Of a stretch of 64,000 bases of DNA, positions 34,630 through 42,981 are shown piece by piece. A program made the translations under genes and the position numbers. Positions within the stretch are counted from its first letter, which is position 1. The number at the start of each line of letters is the position of its first letter. The DNA comes from Bacillus sp. es.034 (GTDB lineage Bacteria > Bacillota > Bacilli > Bacillales > Bacillaceae_B). A model generated the notes under the pieces. It saw only the letters and a list, made by a program, of their open reading frames with translations. It was not told the origin of the DNA and did no database searches. The stretch covers positions 4,332,501 to 4,396,500 of the forward strand of contig NZ_PDIY01000001.1 of assembly GCF_002563655.1 (NCBI RefSeq), written 5' to 3'.

Positions 34630-35304
34630 TCACTCAAACTCCAACGTCACGCCGTCCCCATTCTTTTCATCGGCCTTCATAATGTTGACGGTTTGGATGT
34701 ATCCCATTACCGGATCATCCCCATGTACCATGGAGGCATCAGGATCGGCTTCCTTTATCACCTGGAGTCCGGCAAGTTCATCCAGACTGCCCGCTTGTTC
34801 GATCAATTGCTGCTTGATCTTTTCCTCTTGTCCTTCGGGCTCAAAGGTTAATTCAAATCGGTAGCGGGTCGATAAATCAGGTCTGTAGTATGTCTTCTCC
34901 CTGATCGATCCGTCTTCTTCAACCGAAGTCCCGATCCCCACCGTGTTCGCAGGCACTTCATTCAGAGTCCCAGCGGTTTTTTCCTTAATTTCTTCCGCCG
35001 TTGCATTTCCCTTATATGGAATTAAATTAATCTTTAAATATGTATCAGGCGGAAGATCCGTTTCCCCTGATAACACCATATTCTCCCCATTCAATGTAAG
35101 AGTCGCATCTATTTTGAACGCTGGTTCCTCAGGCTCCTCCTCCGCGACTTCCTCCTGCTCCTGCACGTCCGCCTTTTGCCGGTACTCTTTTTGGACTTCC
35201 TTTTGTTCTACATCCTGGGAGAATGGATTAAATACCACCCGGCAGGCTGTGAGAAACAAACAAGAGGCAGTGAGTAAAACAAATACAATTATTTTTCGAC
35301 ACAT
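34630..35304 (-). CDS. Lipoprotein of unknown function
   Basis: A 224-residue lipoprotein: lipobox LTAC (Cys21), a Glu/Gln-rich linker (about 30-60), then an Ig-like or beta-sandwich-like domain (FKIDATLTLNGENMVLSGETDLPPDTYLKINL) and a helical Glu/Lys-rich part (about 140-190). It is divergent from the Opp-type permease genes. No enzymatic motif was recognised. Confidence 0.75.
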   Translation of the reverse strand: MCRKIIVFVLLTASCLFLTACRVVFNPFSQDVEQKEVQKEYRQKADVQEQEEVAEEEPEEPAFKIDATLTLNGENMVLSGETDLPPDTYLKINLIPYKGNATAEEIKEKTAGTLNEVPANTVGIGTSVEEDGSIREKTYYRPDLSTRYRFELTFEPEGQEEKIKQQLIEQAGSLDELAGLQVIKEADPDASMVHGDDPVMGYIQTVNIMKADEKNGDGVTLEFE

Positions 35305-35419
35305 TTACATATCACCTTCGACATTATTTTCTGAATTGTGTTTACTAATGCATGTTGTTATTGTAGCATGTATATTGTAAAAATTGTAATTTTTCCTAAA
35401 GTTAGGCAGGGGATTTTTG

Positions 35420-36304
35420 ATGAATAAAGCATTGCGTACACCCTTTCATTTTGTCATTGTATTCATTGGTTTGTTTCTACTGAGCGGCATCAGCGCTCTA
35501 CTGGATTATGATACAGAGCTTGTCATCAATGTGGGGGCATTTGGCCTCAGATTATGGCAGACGATACTGGAACTCGCCTCACCTTCTTCCATCATGGTTC
35601 TGTGGGGAGCAGAGAATAAACAATACGGAATGTTCGACATTTTTCTCACTACCTATCCGTATTCGTTCACCATTTTGTTCATTTCATTTATCGTTGCCAT
35701 CCTGATTTCGGTTATCGTCAGTTACTCTATGATGCTTATGCCGAGAAAGCTTTTCCGGGCTTCAGAAAAAGTGGTCAACATCCTCGACGGAATTCCCGAT
35801 GTCTTCCTTGTCGTGTTGTTCCAGCTGTTCATCATCTGGCTCTTCAAAAAAACGGACGTCCTCTTATTCGACATCTATACCACCGGGGGAGAAAAGATCT
35901 ATACGCTGCCCGTCATTTGCCTTTCGTTCCTTCCCGTGGTGTTTTTAGTAAAACAATTCTTATTCCAGCTGAAGGAAGAAGAAAATAAACCTTATGTAGA
36001 ATTTTCCTATTCCAAAGGGTTCAAAAAGAGCTATACGATCTGGTTTCATGTATTCCGGAATGTGTGGATTCACTTCTTCCTGCATTTGAAGCCGATCTTT
36101 CTGCTCATGCTTTCGAATCTTCTTGTCATTGAGATTTTATTTAATATCAAAGGCTTCATGACGGTCCTGCTCGAAACGGCCACCTCGTCATCGCCTGCCT
36201 TTTTCATTGGAATGCTTCTCATCTTCGTCCCATTCTATATCGTGTTTACGATCGGTTCCTTCCTGTTGAAAAAATGGCTGAAAGGGGGAGAATATCATGT
36301 CTAG
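35420..36304 (+). CDS. ABC transporter permease (DppB/OppB position)
   Basis: A 294-residue integral membrane protein with about six helices and the binding-protein-dependent permease core. The EAA-like loop is seen near VEFSYSKGFKKSYTIWFHVFRNVW (residues about 194-217). The start at 35420 follows GGGGAT. It overlaps the next permease gene by eight bases, so the two form one complex. No ATPase or binding-protein gene is adjacent, so the pair must borrow these from elsewhere or has lost them. Confidence 0.82.
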   Translation: MNKALRTPFHFVIVFIGLFLLSGISALLDYDTELVINVGAFGLRLWQTILELASPSSIMVLWGAENKQYGMFDIFLTTYPYSFTILFISFIVAILISVIVSYSMMLMPRKLFRASEKVVNILDGIPDVFLVVLFQLFIIWLFKKTDVLLFDIYTTGGEKIYTLPVICLSFLPVVFLVKQFLFQLKEEENKPYVEFSYSKGFKKSYTIWFHVFRNVWIHFFLHLKPIFLLMLSNLLVIEILFNIKGFMTVLLETATSSSPAFFIGMLLIFVPFYIVFTIGSFLLKKWLKGGEYHV

Positions 36305-37310
36305 ATCGCTCATCAAACGACTGGCTTTCCCCGTGTTGATCATTGTGGGTCTGCTTGTGGCAAGCTTCCTGATTCCCGTCCTCTATCCTGATTATGAGGA
36401 AATCACCCAATATTTATCGGATGAAAATAATAAGGTAATAGCCGCACCGCCTTTCACGCCTGAAGAAATGCCGCTCCTCGGCAGTGATCGATTGGGCAGG
36501 AACTTCCTGTTGCTCCTGATAGCCGGTGCGAAATTCACGATTTTCGCAGCTCTTGTCATTGCTACCCTAAGAATGATCTTTGGATTTGGATTCGCCCTGC
36601 TTTATACCTTTCTGCCGGGTTCATTCACACGTCCATTGAAAGGGCTGGGAGAAGCGTTTCAGTACCTTCCCCTTGCGATTGTCGTGTTCGGACTATTGGC
36701 ACCAATAGAGGGGGCTTTCCAGGGAGGGGCACTTCCCTCAGGACGCTACTTCTTCATCCAGCTTGCGGGGATTGCGGCCATCACGATCCCGTCTCTCGGA
36801 ATCTATCTGGGAGAGGAAATGAAGCTCTTTATGAAGCAGGAATTCGTCGATGTTTCGAAGACTATGGGAGCGAGCCGGTTTCATCTCATACGAAAACATC
36901 TCCTGCCCCAATTTCTGCGTCATTCAATCGTGTTATTTTCCGAGCAGGTATCCCAAGCCCTATCCCTGCTCATTCAGCTCGGCATCATCTTAATGGCCCT
37001 TGGCGGAATGAAGGTGGCGGAGTTCGCCATCGGTCCCTTTGAACCAAGCAACCCGGTCTACTTTTCGGAGACAAACGAATGGGCTGCCACCATCAGCATG
37101 AACATCCAGCAAGTATTCACGAATCCCTTGCTGGTTGTCGTACCATTAATCCTATTCTCCATCCTGATCCTGAGCATCAATTCCATCAGCTCCACGTTAA
37201 AGAAGGCGTTGATTGATAGTGATTTGCCAGTAAAACAAATGGGGAAAGAAGAGAAGAAATCAACCGAACGAACAGTTCGTTCTGAGGAATTGTTTACGTT
37301 TAAGGGGTGA
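36297..37310 (+). CDS. ABC transporter permease (DppC/OppC position)
   Basis: A 337-residue OppC-like permease. It has an N-terminal helix, then an extracytoplasmic loop with FTPEEMPLLGSDRLGRNFLLLLI, the typical OppC G-T-D-x-x-G-R-D region, here with S-D-x-L-G-R-N. It continues with five more helices including an EAA loop (EFVDVSKTMGASRFHLIRKHLLPQ, about 181-204). The C-terminus is charged. Oligopeptides or nickel are usual substrates for this class; nothing here identifies one. Confidence 0.85.
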   Translation: MSRSLIKRLAFPVLIIVGLLVASFLIPVLYPDYEEITQYLSDENNKVIAAPPFTPEEMPLLGSDRLGRNFLLLLIAGAKFTIFAALVIATLRMIFGFGFALLYTFLPGSFTRPLKGLGEAFQYLPLAIVVFGLLAPIEGAFQGGALPSGRYFFIQLAGIAAITIPSLGIYLGEEMKLFMKQEFVDVSKTMGASRFHLIRKHLLPQFLRHSIVLFSEQVSQALSLLIQLGIILMALGGMKVAEFAIGPFEPSNPVYFSETNEWAATISMNIQQVFTNPLLVVVPLILFSILILSINSISSTLKKALIDSDLPVKQMGKEEKKSTERTVRSEELFTFKG

Positions 37311-37340
37311 AGCATGGGGACGGTTCCCGTGCTTCTTTCT
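37309..37340. repeat. REP hairpin overlapping the stop of the permease gene
   Basis: GAAGCATGGGGACGGTTCCCGTGCTTCTTTC. Its first bases GA are the last two of the TGA stop codon. Confidence 0.88.
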
Positions 37341-37430
37341 TTAGTGAAGAGGCTGTAGGACTCCATTCTGTGTGCTTTACGGTGGAGTGCCTAAATATCT
37401 ATTCTATTTTTAATAAAGGGGGACATGAAA

Positions 37431-37968
37431 ATGGAGTACCCAATCGAGCATTTGGATTTTGAAATGCGATTGGCAGGGAAAGGAAAGCCCGTCAACACCA
37501 ACAGAGCCTTTAAGATCATACCAACCCTTTGGAGCAAAGCGAAGAAAGAAGGCTTCATGCAGGAATTAATCGATATGTCGTGGGAAAATCCGAAGTGCTC
37601 ATTGGAAGGCATATTAGGGGTATGTGGAAAAGAAGCGGATCATGGATGAAGAATTTACGTATTTCATGGGGGTACGATATGACGGAGAGCCTCGTGAAGG
37701 AATGGAAACCCTCATCATTCCGCCTAGTACTTGGGCTGTTTTCCCCAATGTTGGTCAGGCATGGAAACGGTTATATTCTGAATGGATTCCCACATCAGGG
37801 TATGAACTGGCAAATTTACCTTGTATTGAATGTTATTATGGACCGGGGCATAAACCTCGGCATGAATTGTGGGTTCCAATTATTACTCCAAAACTTAATG
37901 AAAAATGGGCTTGCCCATTGAAAAGCAATGGCCAAAAATCCAGCCATTGCCTTTTCATGTTCAGATAA
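37431..37968 (+). pseudogene. Frameshifted GyrI-like/AraC effector-binding domain protein
   Basis: Two overlapping frames together make one protein. Frame one (from ATG 37431) gives MEYPIEHLDFEMRLAGKGKPVN and so on to GVCGKEAD near 37643. Frame two, from about 37643, continues MDEEFTYFMGVRYDGEPREGMETLIIPPSTWAVFPN ... ELWVPIITPK. Together these match the stand-alone GyrI-like effector-binding domain (about 155 residues) of AraC-type and BmrR-type sensors. The break is explained by one extra base near 37642. The second frame runs on through the terminator to 37968, past the expected end. It could be a real pseudogene, a sequencing error or, less likely, a recoding site. Confidence 0.75.
37919..37957. 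terminator. Bidirectional terminator hairpin
   Basis: GAAAAGCAATGGC pairs with GCCATTGCCTTTTC; A-rich and T-rich flanks allow use in both directions between the frameshifted gene and the convergent Lrp gene. Confidence 0.8.
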
Positions 37969-38380
37969 TCTTCCCGCTAACCGATGAAGAAAGATTCATC
38001 ATCGTATACGGTTCTCCATACTCCATGGATGCATCAATAAATGCTTCCAACAATGAATTATCTTCGGTGACCACCTTCACCAGATAACTGTATTCCCCAG
38101 TAAGCCTGTGACATTCCACAACGTGTGGATGTTCTTGGCAAAAGGCCCTGAAGGCTTTACACCGATGGGTTTTCATCAATACAAATGCTTTAACCGGTTT
38201 GTTCACCTTTTCCGGATTAATGATGGCTTTGTACCCCTCTATGACCCCCTGCTCCTCAAGCTTCCTTACCCTCTCTGTGACGGCTGGTACTGAAAGAGAG
38301 ATTTCCTTTCCCAATTCAGTCATCGAGATCCTGCCGTTCACTTGCAATACGTCCAATAAATGCCGGTTTATGTTATCCAC
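37961..38380 (-). CDS. Lrp/AsnC-family transcriptional regulator
   Basis: A 139-residue Lrp/AsnC regulator. The N-terminal helix-turn-helix is in RISMTELGKEISLSVPAVTERVRKLEEQGVI (about 17-47), and the C-terminal RAM domain starts near 60 (VKAFVLMKTH ... ECHRLTGEYSYLVKVVTED), which binds amino acids and drives oligomerisation. It is divergent from the DUF1272-isochorismatase pair across 146 bp, so regulation of that pair is likely. Confidence 0.92.
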   Translation of the reverse strand: MDNINRHLLDVLQVNGRISMTELGKEISLSVPAVTERVRKLEEQGVIEGYKAIINPEKVNKPVKAFVLMKTHRCKAFRAFCQEHPHVVECHRLTGEYSYLVKVVTEDNSLLEAFIDASMEYGEPYTMMNLSSSVSGKII

Positions 38381-38526
38381 AATTCTCCACCTTCAAATTT
38401 AATGTAAACACCAATCATTTCCTTAATGTTTTAAGAATAACAGTAAAAACACCTAAGAAATAGCCTGTAATCAGGTTCTTTTTTTCAATAAAATAATAGT
38501 AATTCAATGAGAAAAGGGGTTTGGTT

Positions 38527-38721
38527 ATGGGATTAGAAATGAAGTTAATATGCGAAAAATGTGGAGAAGTTGGGCTTGAGGAGGCGTATATTTGTGTTCA
38601 TGAATGTACGTTTTGTTCCTCATGTACAGACGAAATGGCCAACATTTGCCCAAATTGTCATGGAGAACTGGTCAGACGGCCAAAACAGGCTGCTTCCTGT
38701 CCAGTAGGAGGGCAGTTATGA
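38527..38721 (+). CDS. DUF1272 zinc-ribbon protein
   Basis: A 64-residue protein with four CxxC-type pairs: CEKC, CVHECTFCSSC, CPNC and a C-terminal Cys. This is the DUF1272 pattern of a small treble-clef or RING-like zinc protein. The ATG at 38527 follows AAAGGGG. Its stop overlaps the isochorismatase start (ATGA), so the two are translationally coupled. Molecular role unknown. Confidence 0.85.
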   Translation: MGLEMKLICEKCGEVGLEEAYICVHECTFCSSCTDEMANICPNCHGELVRRPKQAASCPVGGQL

Positions 38722-39254
38722 AACGTGCACTGCTCATCATAGATGTACAAAAGACGTTTACTCATCCTCAATGGGGGAAGAGAAATAACCCGAATGCAGA
38801 GGAAAACATCAAACAATTATTAGATGAATGTCGAAAAAAAGGGGAAGAAATCATCTTTATTAAATATGTTTCAAAGAATCCTCTCTCCGGGTTTCACCCA
38901 AACCATGAAGGATCAGCGATCAAAGGCATCGTAAAACCTCTCGAAACAGAAATGATTATCACAAAAGAGGTGAACAGCGCTTTTATCGGCACCTCACTTG
39001 AGAACCATTTACATGAAAGAGGCATCAAAGAAGTGGTGATTACAGGCTTAACGACTCCCCACTGTGTCTCCACTACCACCAGGATGAGCGGGAATCTAGG
39101 ATTCACGACGTATCTTATAGAGGATGCAACCGCTGCATTCGGTATCCACTATAAAGGGACATTCATAGATGCCGGTACCGTCCATACCGCTTCTCTTGCT
39201 ACCTTGCATAATGAATTTGCCACTGTGATGACGACTAAGGAATATCTTCGATGA
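38718..39254 (+). CDS. Isochorismatase-family cysteine hydrolase
   Basis: A 178-residue hydrolase of the isochorismatase/nicotinamidase superfamily. The catalytic triad positions are D9 in LLIIDVQ, K83 in ITKEVNSAF and C116 in TTPHCVSTT, with the cis-peptide-type TGLTTPHC motif. Size fits amide hydrolases acting on small molecules rather than EntB. Together with DUF1272 and a divergent Lrp regulator it suggests degradation of an amino-acid-derived amide, which is inference. Longer upstream frames overlap the DUF1272 gene and were rejected. Confidence 0.88.
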   Translation: MKRALLIIDVQKTFTHPQWGKRNNPNAEENIKQLLDECRKKGEEIIFIKYVSKNPLSGFHPNHEGSAIKGIVKPLETEMIITKEVNSAFIGTSLENHLHERGIKEVVITGLTTPHCVSTTTRMSGNLGFTTYLIEDATAAFGIHYKGTFIDAGTVHTASLATLHNEFATVMTTKEYLR

Positions 39255-39267
39255 TTGTAAATTGGTA

Positions 39268-39336
39268 GAAGCACGGGGACGGTTCCCGTGCTTCTTTTTT
39301 GGGTTGAGGAAGCAGCAGAACCGTACCCATGCTTCT
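39268..39336. repeat. Two-armed REP element
   Basis: GAAGCACGGGGACGGTTCCCGTGCTTCTTTTTT is followed 8 bp later by the inverted arm GAAGCAGCAGAACCGTACCCATGCTTC. The first arm is a textbook terminator for the isochorismatase gene, and the second serves the convergent GNAT gene. Confidence 0.92.
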
Positions 39337-39337
39337 C

Positions 39338-39847
39338 TCAAATGAAACGAAAATACCTTAATGATCGATAGTCCTCGCCGTCCTTATTTCCATAGCCATC
39401 TTGCTCACCCTCAAACACAAACCCTCTCGCTTCGTAAAAAGGAATCCCTTTCTGATTTCCTTGTTGCACAGACACCCACTGCTTTTCCGCATGAAATTCT
39501 TCCTTCTGCTGCCGGGTAATGGCATCCAGTAATCGGGTGCCGATTCCTTCATTGCGCCTAGAGGGGTCGAGGTATAAGACATACAGTTCTGCCTCAGTCT
39601 CATTCATCATCCCTCCTCCACCAGCACCAAGGACCTCATCGTTTTCAATCGCGACAAAATAGCCTCCCCAATTCCGGTCCGATGTGGTCACTTCTTTCAG
39701 GATCCGCTCTTCGTTATAAAACTCTTCTATCACTCTTTCAATATATTCTTTCGCATATATATCACGGTATGTTGCCCAATTTCCATCGGAACAGACTTTT
39801 CTTATCCCTTTAACATGATCCTCGTTTGCTTTCAGAATATGTATCAT
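39338..39847 (-). CDS. GNAT family N-acetyltransferase
   Basis: A 169-residue GNAT enzyme with the acetyl-CoA loop LDPSRRNEGIGTRLLDAI (about 92-109), an acidic VAIENDEVLGAGGGG strand before it and the FYEARGFVFEG motif. It overlaps the upstream 137-residue gene by four bases. Relatives act on polyamines, amino acids or drugs, and the acceptor cannot be told here. Confidence 0.86.
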   Translation of the reverse strand: MIHILKANEDHVKGIRKVCSDGNWATYRDIYAKEYIERVIEEFYNEERILKEVTTSDRNWGGYFVAIENDEVLGAGGGGMMNETEAELYVLYLDPSRRNEGIGTRLLDAITRQQKEEFHAEKQWVSVQQGNQKGIPFYEARGFVFEGEQDGYGNKDGEDYRSLRYFRFI

Positions 39848-40257
39848 GATCCATCCTCCATGTTCTGGTTCACTAATAGCTGAACGATTGTATCCGTTTG
39901 TTTCTGATTGATTTTATAATAATGTTCACTACGATCACTCGAAATCAACGTTTCATTTGTATCGAAGCCTTCGTGAAGGTATAAAATTTCATCCGTCTCT
40001 TTATATTCCAATTGAAGTTTGTATGTAGGCTCTACGGCCAGTTTATAATGCACATTGGTTATTTTATCCGATCGATTAAGCATTCCCGTGATGGTTGAGA
40101 TGACTTCTTGGTCGGTAACCTTTTCAGCATCTTCAAATGTACTATCGTATTCTTGTATGGTCATGCTTTTCACGCCGGAAAAACCGTTGTATAACACGGA
40201 ATAGCTTATCCATCCAAATACAATGACAAAAAGGACAGTTAGGATGATTTTTTTCAT
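39844..40257 (-). CDS. Membrane-anchored protein of unknown function
   Basis: A 137-residue protein with one N-terminal membrane helix (about 4-22) and a soluble extracytoplasmic part of mixed charge (EYDSTFEDAEKVTDQEVISTITGMLNRSDKITNVHY). There is no lipobox Cys. Coupled to the downstream GNAT gene. The stretch from 40258 to 40601 upstream holds only A/T-rich DNA and presumably the divergent promoters; I see no further gene there. Confidence 0.65.
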   Translation of the reverse strand: MKKIILTVLFVIVFGWISYSVLYNGFSGVKSMTIQEYDSTFEDAEKVTDQEVISTITGMLNRSDKITNVHYKLAVEPTYKLQLEYKETDEILYLHEGFDTNETLISSDRSEHYYKINQKQTDTIVQLLVNQNMEDGS

Positions 40258-40601
40258 TGTTCCCCCTCCCTTTATCCAATTATTTCAAACTCCTTCTGTC
40301 ATATCCACACATTTCTCCTTGTAGTCATTACGTCACACAAATCGCTCACTCCCGATGACAGTCTGATTCTGAAGGAACAGGCATAAAGTTTCATCTTTCT
40401 AAATAGCCCCTGATTTACAAAATATTAACTTGTTAGAAGAGCTTTCCATCCCCTATCATTTTAGGTAGAAGCGAACACAACTGATGCCAAATCCTCAATA
40501 AGAATCCTTTCTCACTGCCTGACTACGTTGTTTAACTATTAACATGCTATTCCATTAAGAATGACATGTTGATATAAAAAATACATACAGGAGGCATCCC
40601 C

Positions 40602-41225
40602 ATGCTAAAGAAATCATTGATGTTTGTCGTTGCCCTGCTTCTCTCGTTCGCTTTATTCCTGCCGTCTGCACTCGCATTCCCACCCGGCACCCCGTCCAAG
40701 TCCACGGCCCAATCACAGTTGAACGCGTTGACAGTAAAGTCGGAAAGCTCCATGACCGGATACTCCCGTGATAAGTTCCCCCACTGGATCGGCCAGGGGA
40801 ACGGATGTGACACAAGACAGCTCGTCCTGCAGCGTGACGCTGACAGCTACAGTGGCAGCTGCCCGGTGACATCCGGATCATGGTACAGTTATTACGACGG
40901 AGTCACATTTACGGATCCATCCGATCTTGACATCGATCACGTCGTCCCCCTTGCAGAGGCATGGCGCTCCGGAGCCAGCAGCTGGACGACAGCTAAGCGC
41001 GAAGACTTCGCCAACGACCTGAGCGGTCCACAGCTGATTGCCGTCAGCGCAAGCTCAAACCGCTCCAAAGGAGATCAGGATCCATCCACTTGGCAGCCAC
41101 CGCGTTCCGGCGCAGCCTGCGGTTACTCCAAATGGTGGATCAGCACGAAATACAAATGGGGCTTAAGCCTGCAATCTTCAGAAAAAACCGCCCTTCAAGG
41201 TATGCTAAACAGCTGTATTTACTGA
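40602..41225 (+). CDS. Secreted HNH nuclease (DUF1524 type)
   Basis: A 207-residue exported protein. The signal peptide spans residues 1-25 (cleavage after LPSALA). The mature enzyme shows the family core: CDTRQLVLQRD (about 69-79), DLDIDHVVPLAEAWRSGA (about 108-125, with the catalytic DHVVPL element) and SGPQLIAVSASSNRSKGDQDPSTWQPP (about 141-167, with the metal-site Asn/Lys). Four cysteines could form disulfides. This matches secreted DNases/RNases of Gram-positive bacteria, probably for nutrient scavenging from extracellular DNA. The ATG follows AGGAGG. Confidence 0.9.
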   Translation: MLKKSLMFVVALLLSFALFLPSALAFPPGTPSKSTAQSQLNALTVKSESSMTGYSRDKFPHWIGQGNGCDTRQLVLQRDADSYSGSCPVTSGSWYSYYDGVTFTDPSDLDIDHVVPLAEAWRSGASSWTTAKREDFANDLSGPQLIAVSASSNRSKGDQDPSTWQPPRSGAACGYSKWWISTKYKWGLSLQSSEKTALQGMLNSCIY

Positions 41226-41231
41226 TGTAGA

Positions 41232-41266
41232 GGGGAGCACGGGGACGGTTCTCGTGCTCCCTTTTC
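41232..41266. repeat. REP hairpin after the nuclease gene
   Basis: GGGAGCACGGGGACGGTTCTCGTGCTCCCTTTTC. Compensating changes (GGGAGC with GCTCCC) keep the stem paired, which argues for selection on the hairpin. Confidence 0.88.
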
Positions 41267-41310
41267 ATTCAACATTGATTATATCTACACATCGAAAGGG
41301 AGGAATGCAT

Positions 41311-41553
41311 ATGGAAAAGAAATCAACGGTTTTCACGGCAACACACGGGGTCATTACGTCTGAAGTAGGCGTGATCAGTGGAGAACTTGAGCTGGTGACG
41401 ACATGTGATGAAGATGGTGTGCTAAAACTAGCTATCACCTATGTAGGGGCCGAGGAATGGTATTCGCTGCCCGGTGAGGAGTACCGCTTGCATGACGTCC
41501 GGGATCATGAGATTGTGCATAAAATGCTTGCTGCTGTGTTGGAGCGACCTTAA
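41311..41553 (+). CDS. Small soluble protein of unknown function
   Basis: An 80-residue acidic protein (TATHGVITSEVGVISGELELVTTCDEDGVLKLAITYVGAEEWYSLPG ...) with a probable beta-rich fold. The start at 41311 is favoured because GGGAGG is seven bases away; an ATG at 41305 is too close. No family recognised. REP elements lie on both sides. Confidence 0.6.
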   Translation: MEKKSTVFTATHGVITSEVGVISGELELVTTCDEDGVLKLAITYVGAEEWYSLPGEEYRLHDVRDHEIVHKMLAAVLERP

Positions 41554-41557
41554 GAAT

Positions 41558-41628
41558 GAAGCACGGGGACGGTTCCCGTGCTTCTTTTTTCGATTAAGAA
41601 GAAGCAGTAGAACCGTCCCCCTGCTTCT
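41558..41628. repeat. Two-armed REP element
   Basis: GAAGCACGGGGACGGTTCCCGTGCTTCTTTTTT plus the inverted arm GAAGCAGTAGAACCGTCCCCCTGCTTC, between convergent genes. The TAG stop of the VOC gene lies at its edge. Confidence 0.92.
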
Positions 41629-42007
41629 ACTTCCTCTCCATCACCGCAAAATAATTTTCTTCATGATCGGCAAAGTTAAATACTCTGCCCCCAGGCATAT
41701 CGACGATTTCCCCTACCTTGACCTTTTTATTGGATAGACTGGAATATAGTTCATCAAATCGATCGGTGAAAAACATTAAAGAAGGCGTACCCAGATTTAC
41801 ACCAGGTGACATCTTGGCCACGAATTCTTTGTTGTGAAGGATGATGCTTGTTTCAGCATCCTTCATTGGGGACACTTCAATCCATCTCATTCCCTGACCG
41901 TTATCTTCCTCAGCCTTCACTGTAAACCCTACTGTTTCCGTCCAAAAATGGACTGCCTCATCTTGGTTATTGACGTATAACATGATTTGACCGACTTTCG
42001 TGATCAT
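41627..42007 (-). CDS. VOC-family (glyoxalase/bleomycin-resistance-like) protein
   Basis: A 126-residue vicinal-oxygen-chelate protein with two beta-alpha-beta-beta-beta units: VGQIMLYVNNQDEAVHFWTETVGFTV at the start and GGRVFNFADHEENYFAVME at the end. The start at 42007 follows a GGAG-type site. Substrate is unknown; resistance or lyase activity should not be assumed. It is followed upstream on the same strand by an SRPBCC gene 27 bases away, probably one unit. Confidence 0.82.
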   Translation of the reverse strand: MITKVGQIMLYVNNQDEAVHFWTETVGFTVKAEEDNGQGMRWIEVSPMKDAETSIILHNKEFVAKMSPGVNLGTPSLMFFTDRFDELYSSLSNKKVKVGEIVDMPGGRVFNFADHEENYFAVMERK

Positions 42008-42034
42008 GAATTCTCCACTCCTCAACATCATGTA

Positions 42035-42553
42035 TTAATTTAGCTTTTGCAGGGCTTCTTCCAGCCGATCCCACGTTTCCGTGATACCCTGTTCCATTCC
42101 CATATCCAGGACGGTCTTGAGGGCTTCTGCCGAAGAGTATACAGAACGATTGACCAGCTTCGTCTTACCGTCCATTTCAATAAACTCCACCGTCACTTCC
42201 GTTTCCGGCATGTCTTCGTTTGTCTGACCTTCCGCATCCGAGAACACATCGACATAGACGATTCTCTCCGGTTCGATGATTTCTTTATACATCCCTTTTC
42301 CCCAGGACTCCATCCCGTAGAATTGTCCCTGACCACGGTCCGCGCACTTCATGCAGTAATGCCACACTCCGCCCGGCCGGAAATCCATATGGCACACAGG
42401 AAGCTCCCAGCCTCTTGGTCCCCACCAATTTTGAAGATGCTCGGGCTCTTTGAACATACTGAATACCAGGTCACGCGGTGCATCGAAGATCCTCTCCAGC
42501 ACAAGTACCCGGTCATCCTCCACTCTTGAAAGCATTTGATTGCTGTTAGACAT
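42035..42553 (-). CDS. SRPBCC/AHSA1-like protein
   Basis: A 172-residue START-like (SRPBCC) protein with the AHSA1 pattern LERIFDAPRDLVFSMFKEPEHLQNWWGPRGWELPVCHMDFRPGG and a long C-terminal helix (SAEALKTVLDMGMEQGITETWDRLEEAL). It forms a ligand-binding cavity for hydrophobic molecules. Probably cotranscribed with the VOC gene downstream, a common pairing in Bacillus. Confidence 0.86.
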   Translation of the reverse strand: MSNSNQMLSRVEDDRVLVLERIFDAPRDLVFSMFKEPEHLQNWWGPRGWELPVCHMDFRPGGVWHYCMKCADRGQGQFYGMESWGKGMYKEIIEPERIVYVDVFSDAEGQTNEDMPETEVTVEFIEMDGKTKLVNRSVYSSAEALKTVLDMGMEQGITETWDRLEEALQKLN

Positions 42554-42672
42554 GTCGTTTCCTCCCCAGGTTCTAAATGAGATGAAAATACGTATGTAAT
42601 GACATGATGGCCTTTATGCAAAAAAAGCAGCTCTTTGTACTATTCTTCAGAAAAACCTTAATTCCTTCTGAA

Positions 42673-42741
42673 GAAGCAAAGGGACGGTTCTCGTGCTTCC
42701 TTTTCAGTTAAAAAGAAGCAACAGAACCGTCCCCATACTTT
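42673..42741. repeat. Two-armed REP element
   Basis: GAAGCAAAGGGACGGTTCTCGTGCTTCCTTTT followed by the inverted arm GAAGCAACAGAACCGTCCCCATACTT. Located in the leader of the SRPBCC gene. Confidence 0.9.
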
Positions 42742-42793
42742 TCCCACATTCATGTCCTCGTGAAAATGAAGCATATTATGCATAGGAGGTGAT

Positions 42794-42928
42794 ATGGTGG
42801 CCGATAAAAAAAGAACACCCAAAGAAGACAGCCCATCCGAAAAGAAACACGATCGACACAACGAAAACGCCAGAGCGGCAGCCTCTCTACAACCGGAAGC
42901 CCCAAGGATCAGTACAGATAATCTTTAA
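42794..42928 (+). CDS. 44-residue hydrophilic protein
   Basis: A short open reading frame behind a strong AGGAGGTGAT, starting ATG GTG at 42794 (the GTG at 42797 is an equally good start by spacing). The product is extremely hydrophilic and basic/acidic mixed (KKRTPKEDSPSEKKHDRHNENARAAAS...). It resembles small unstructured proteins of Bacillus, some of them spore-associated, but I cannot assign it. It lies between two REP elements, which makes it a self-contained cassette. Supported mainly by the ribosome binding site. Confidence 0.5.
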   Translation: MVADKKRTPKEDSPSEKKHDRHNENARAAASLQPEAPRISTDNL

Positions 42929-42981
42929 GGAAGCAAAGGGACGGTTCTCGTGCTTCCTTTTCGGTTAGAAAAGAAGCAGCA
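42929..42981. repeat. Left part of REP element interrupted by IS copy 2
   Basis: GGAAGCAAAGGGACGGTTCTCGTGCTTCC and AAGAAGCAGCA, continued by GAACCGTCCCCATGCTTTT at 45542 beyond the IS. Its first base overlaps the end of the 44-residue gene region. Confidence 0.9.
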
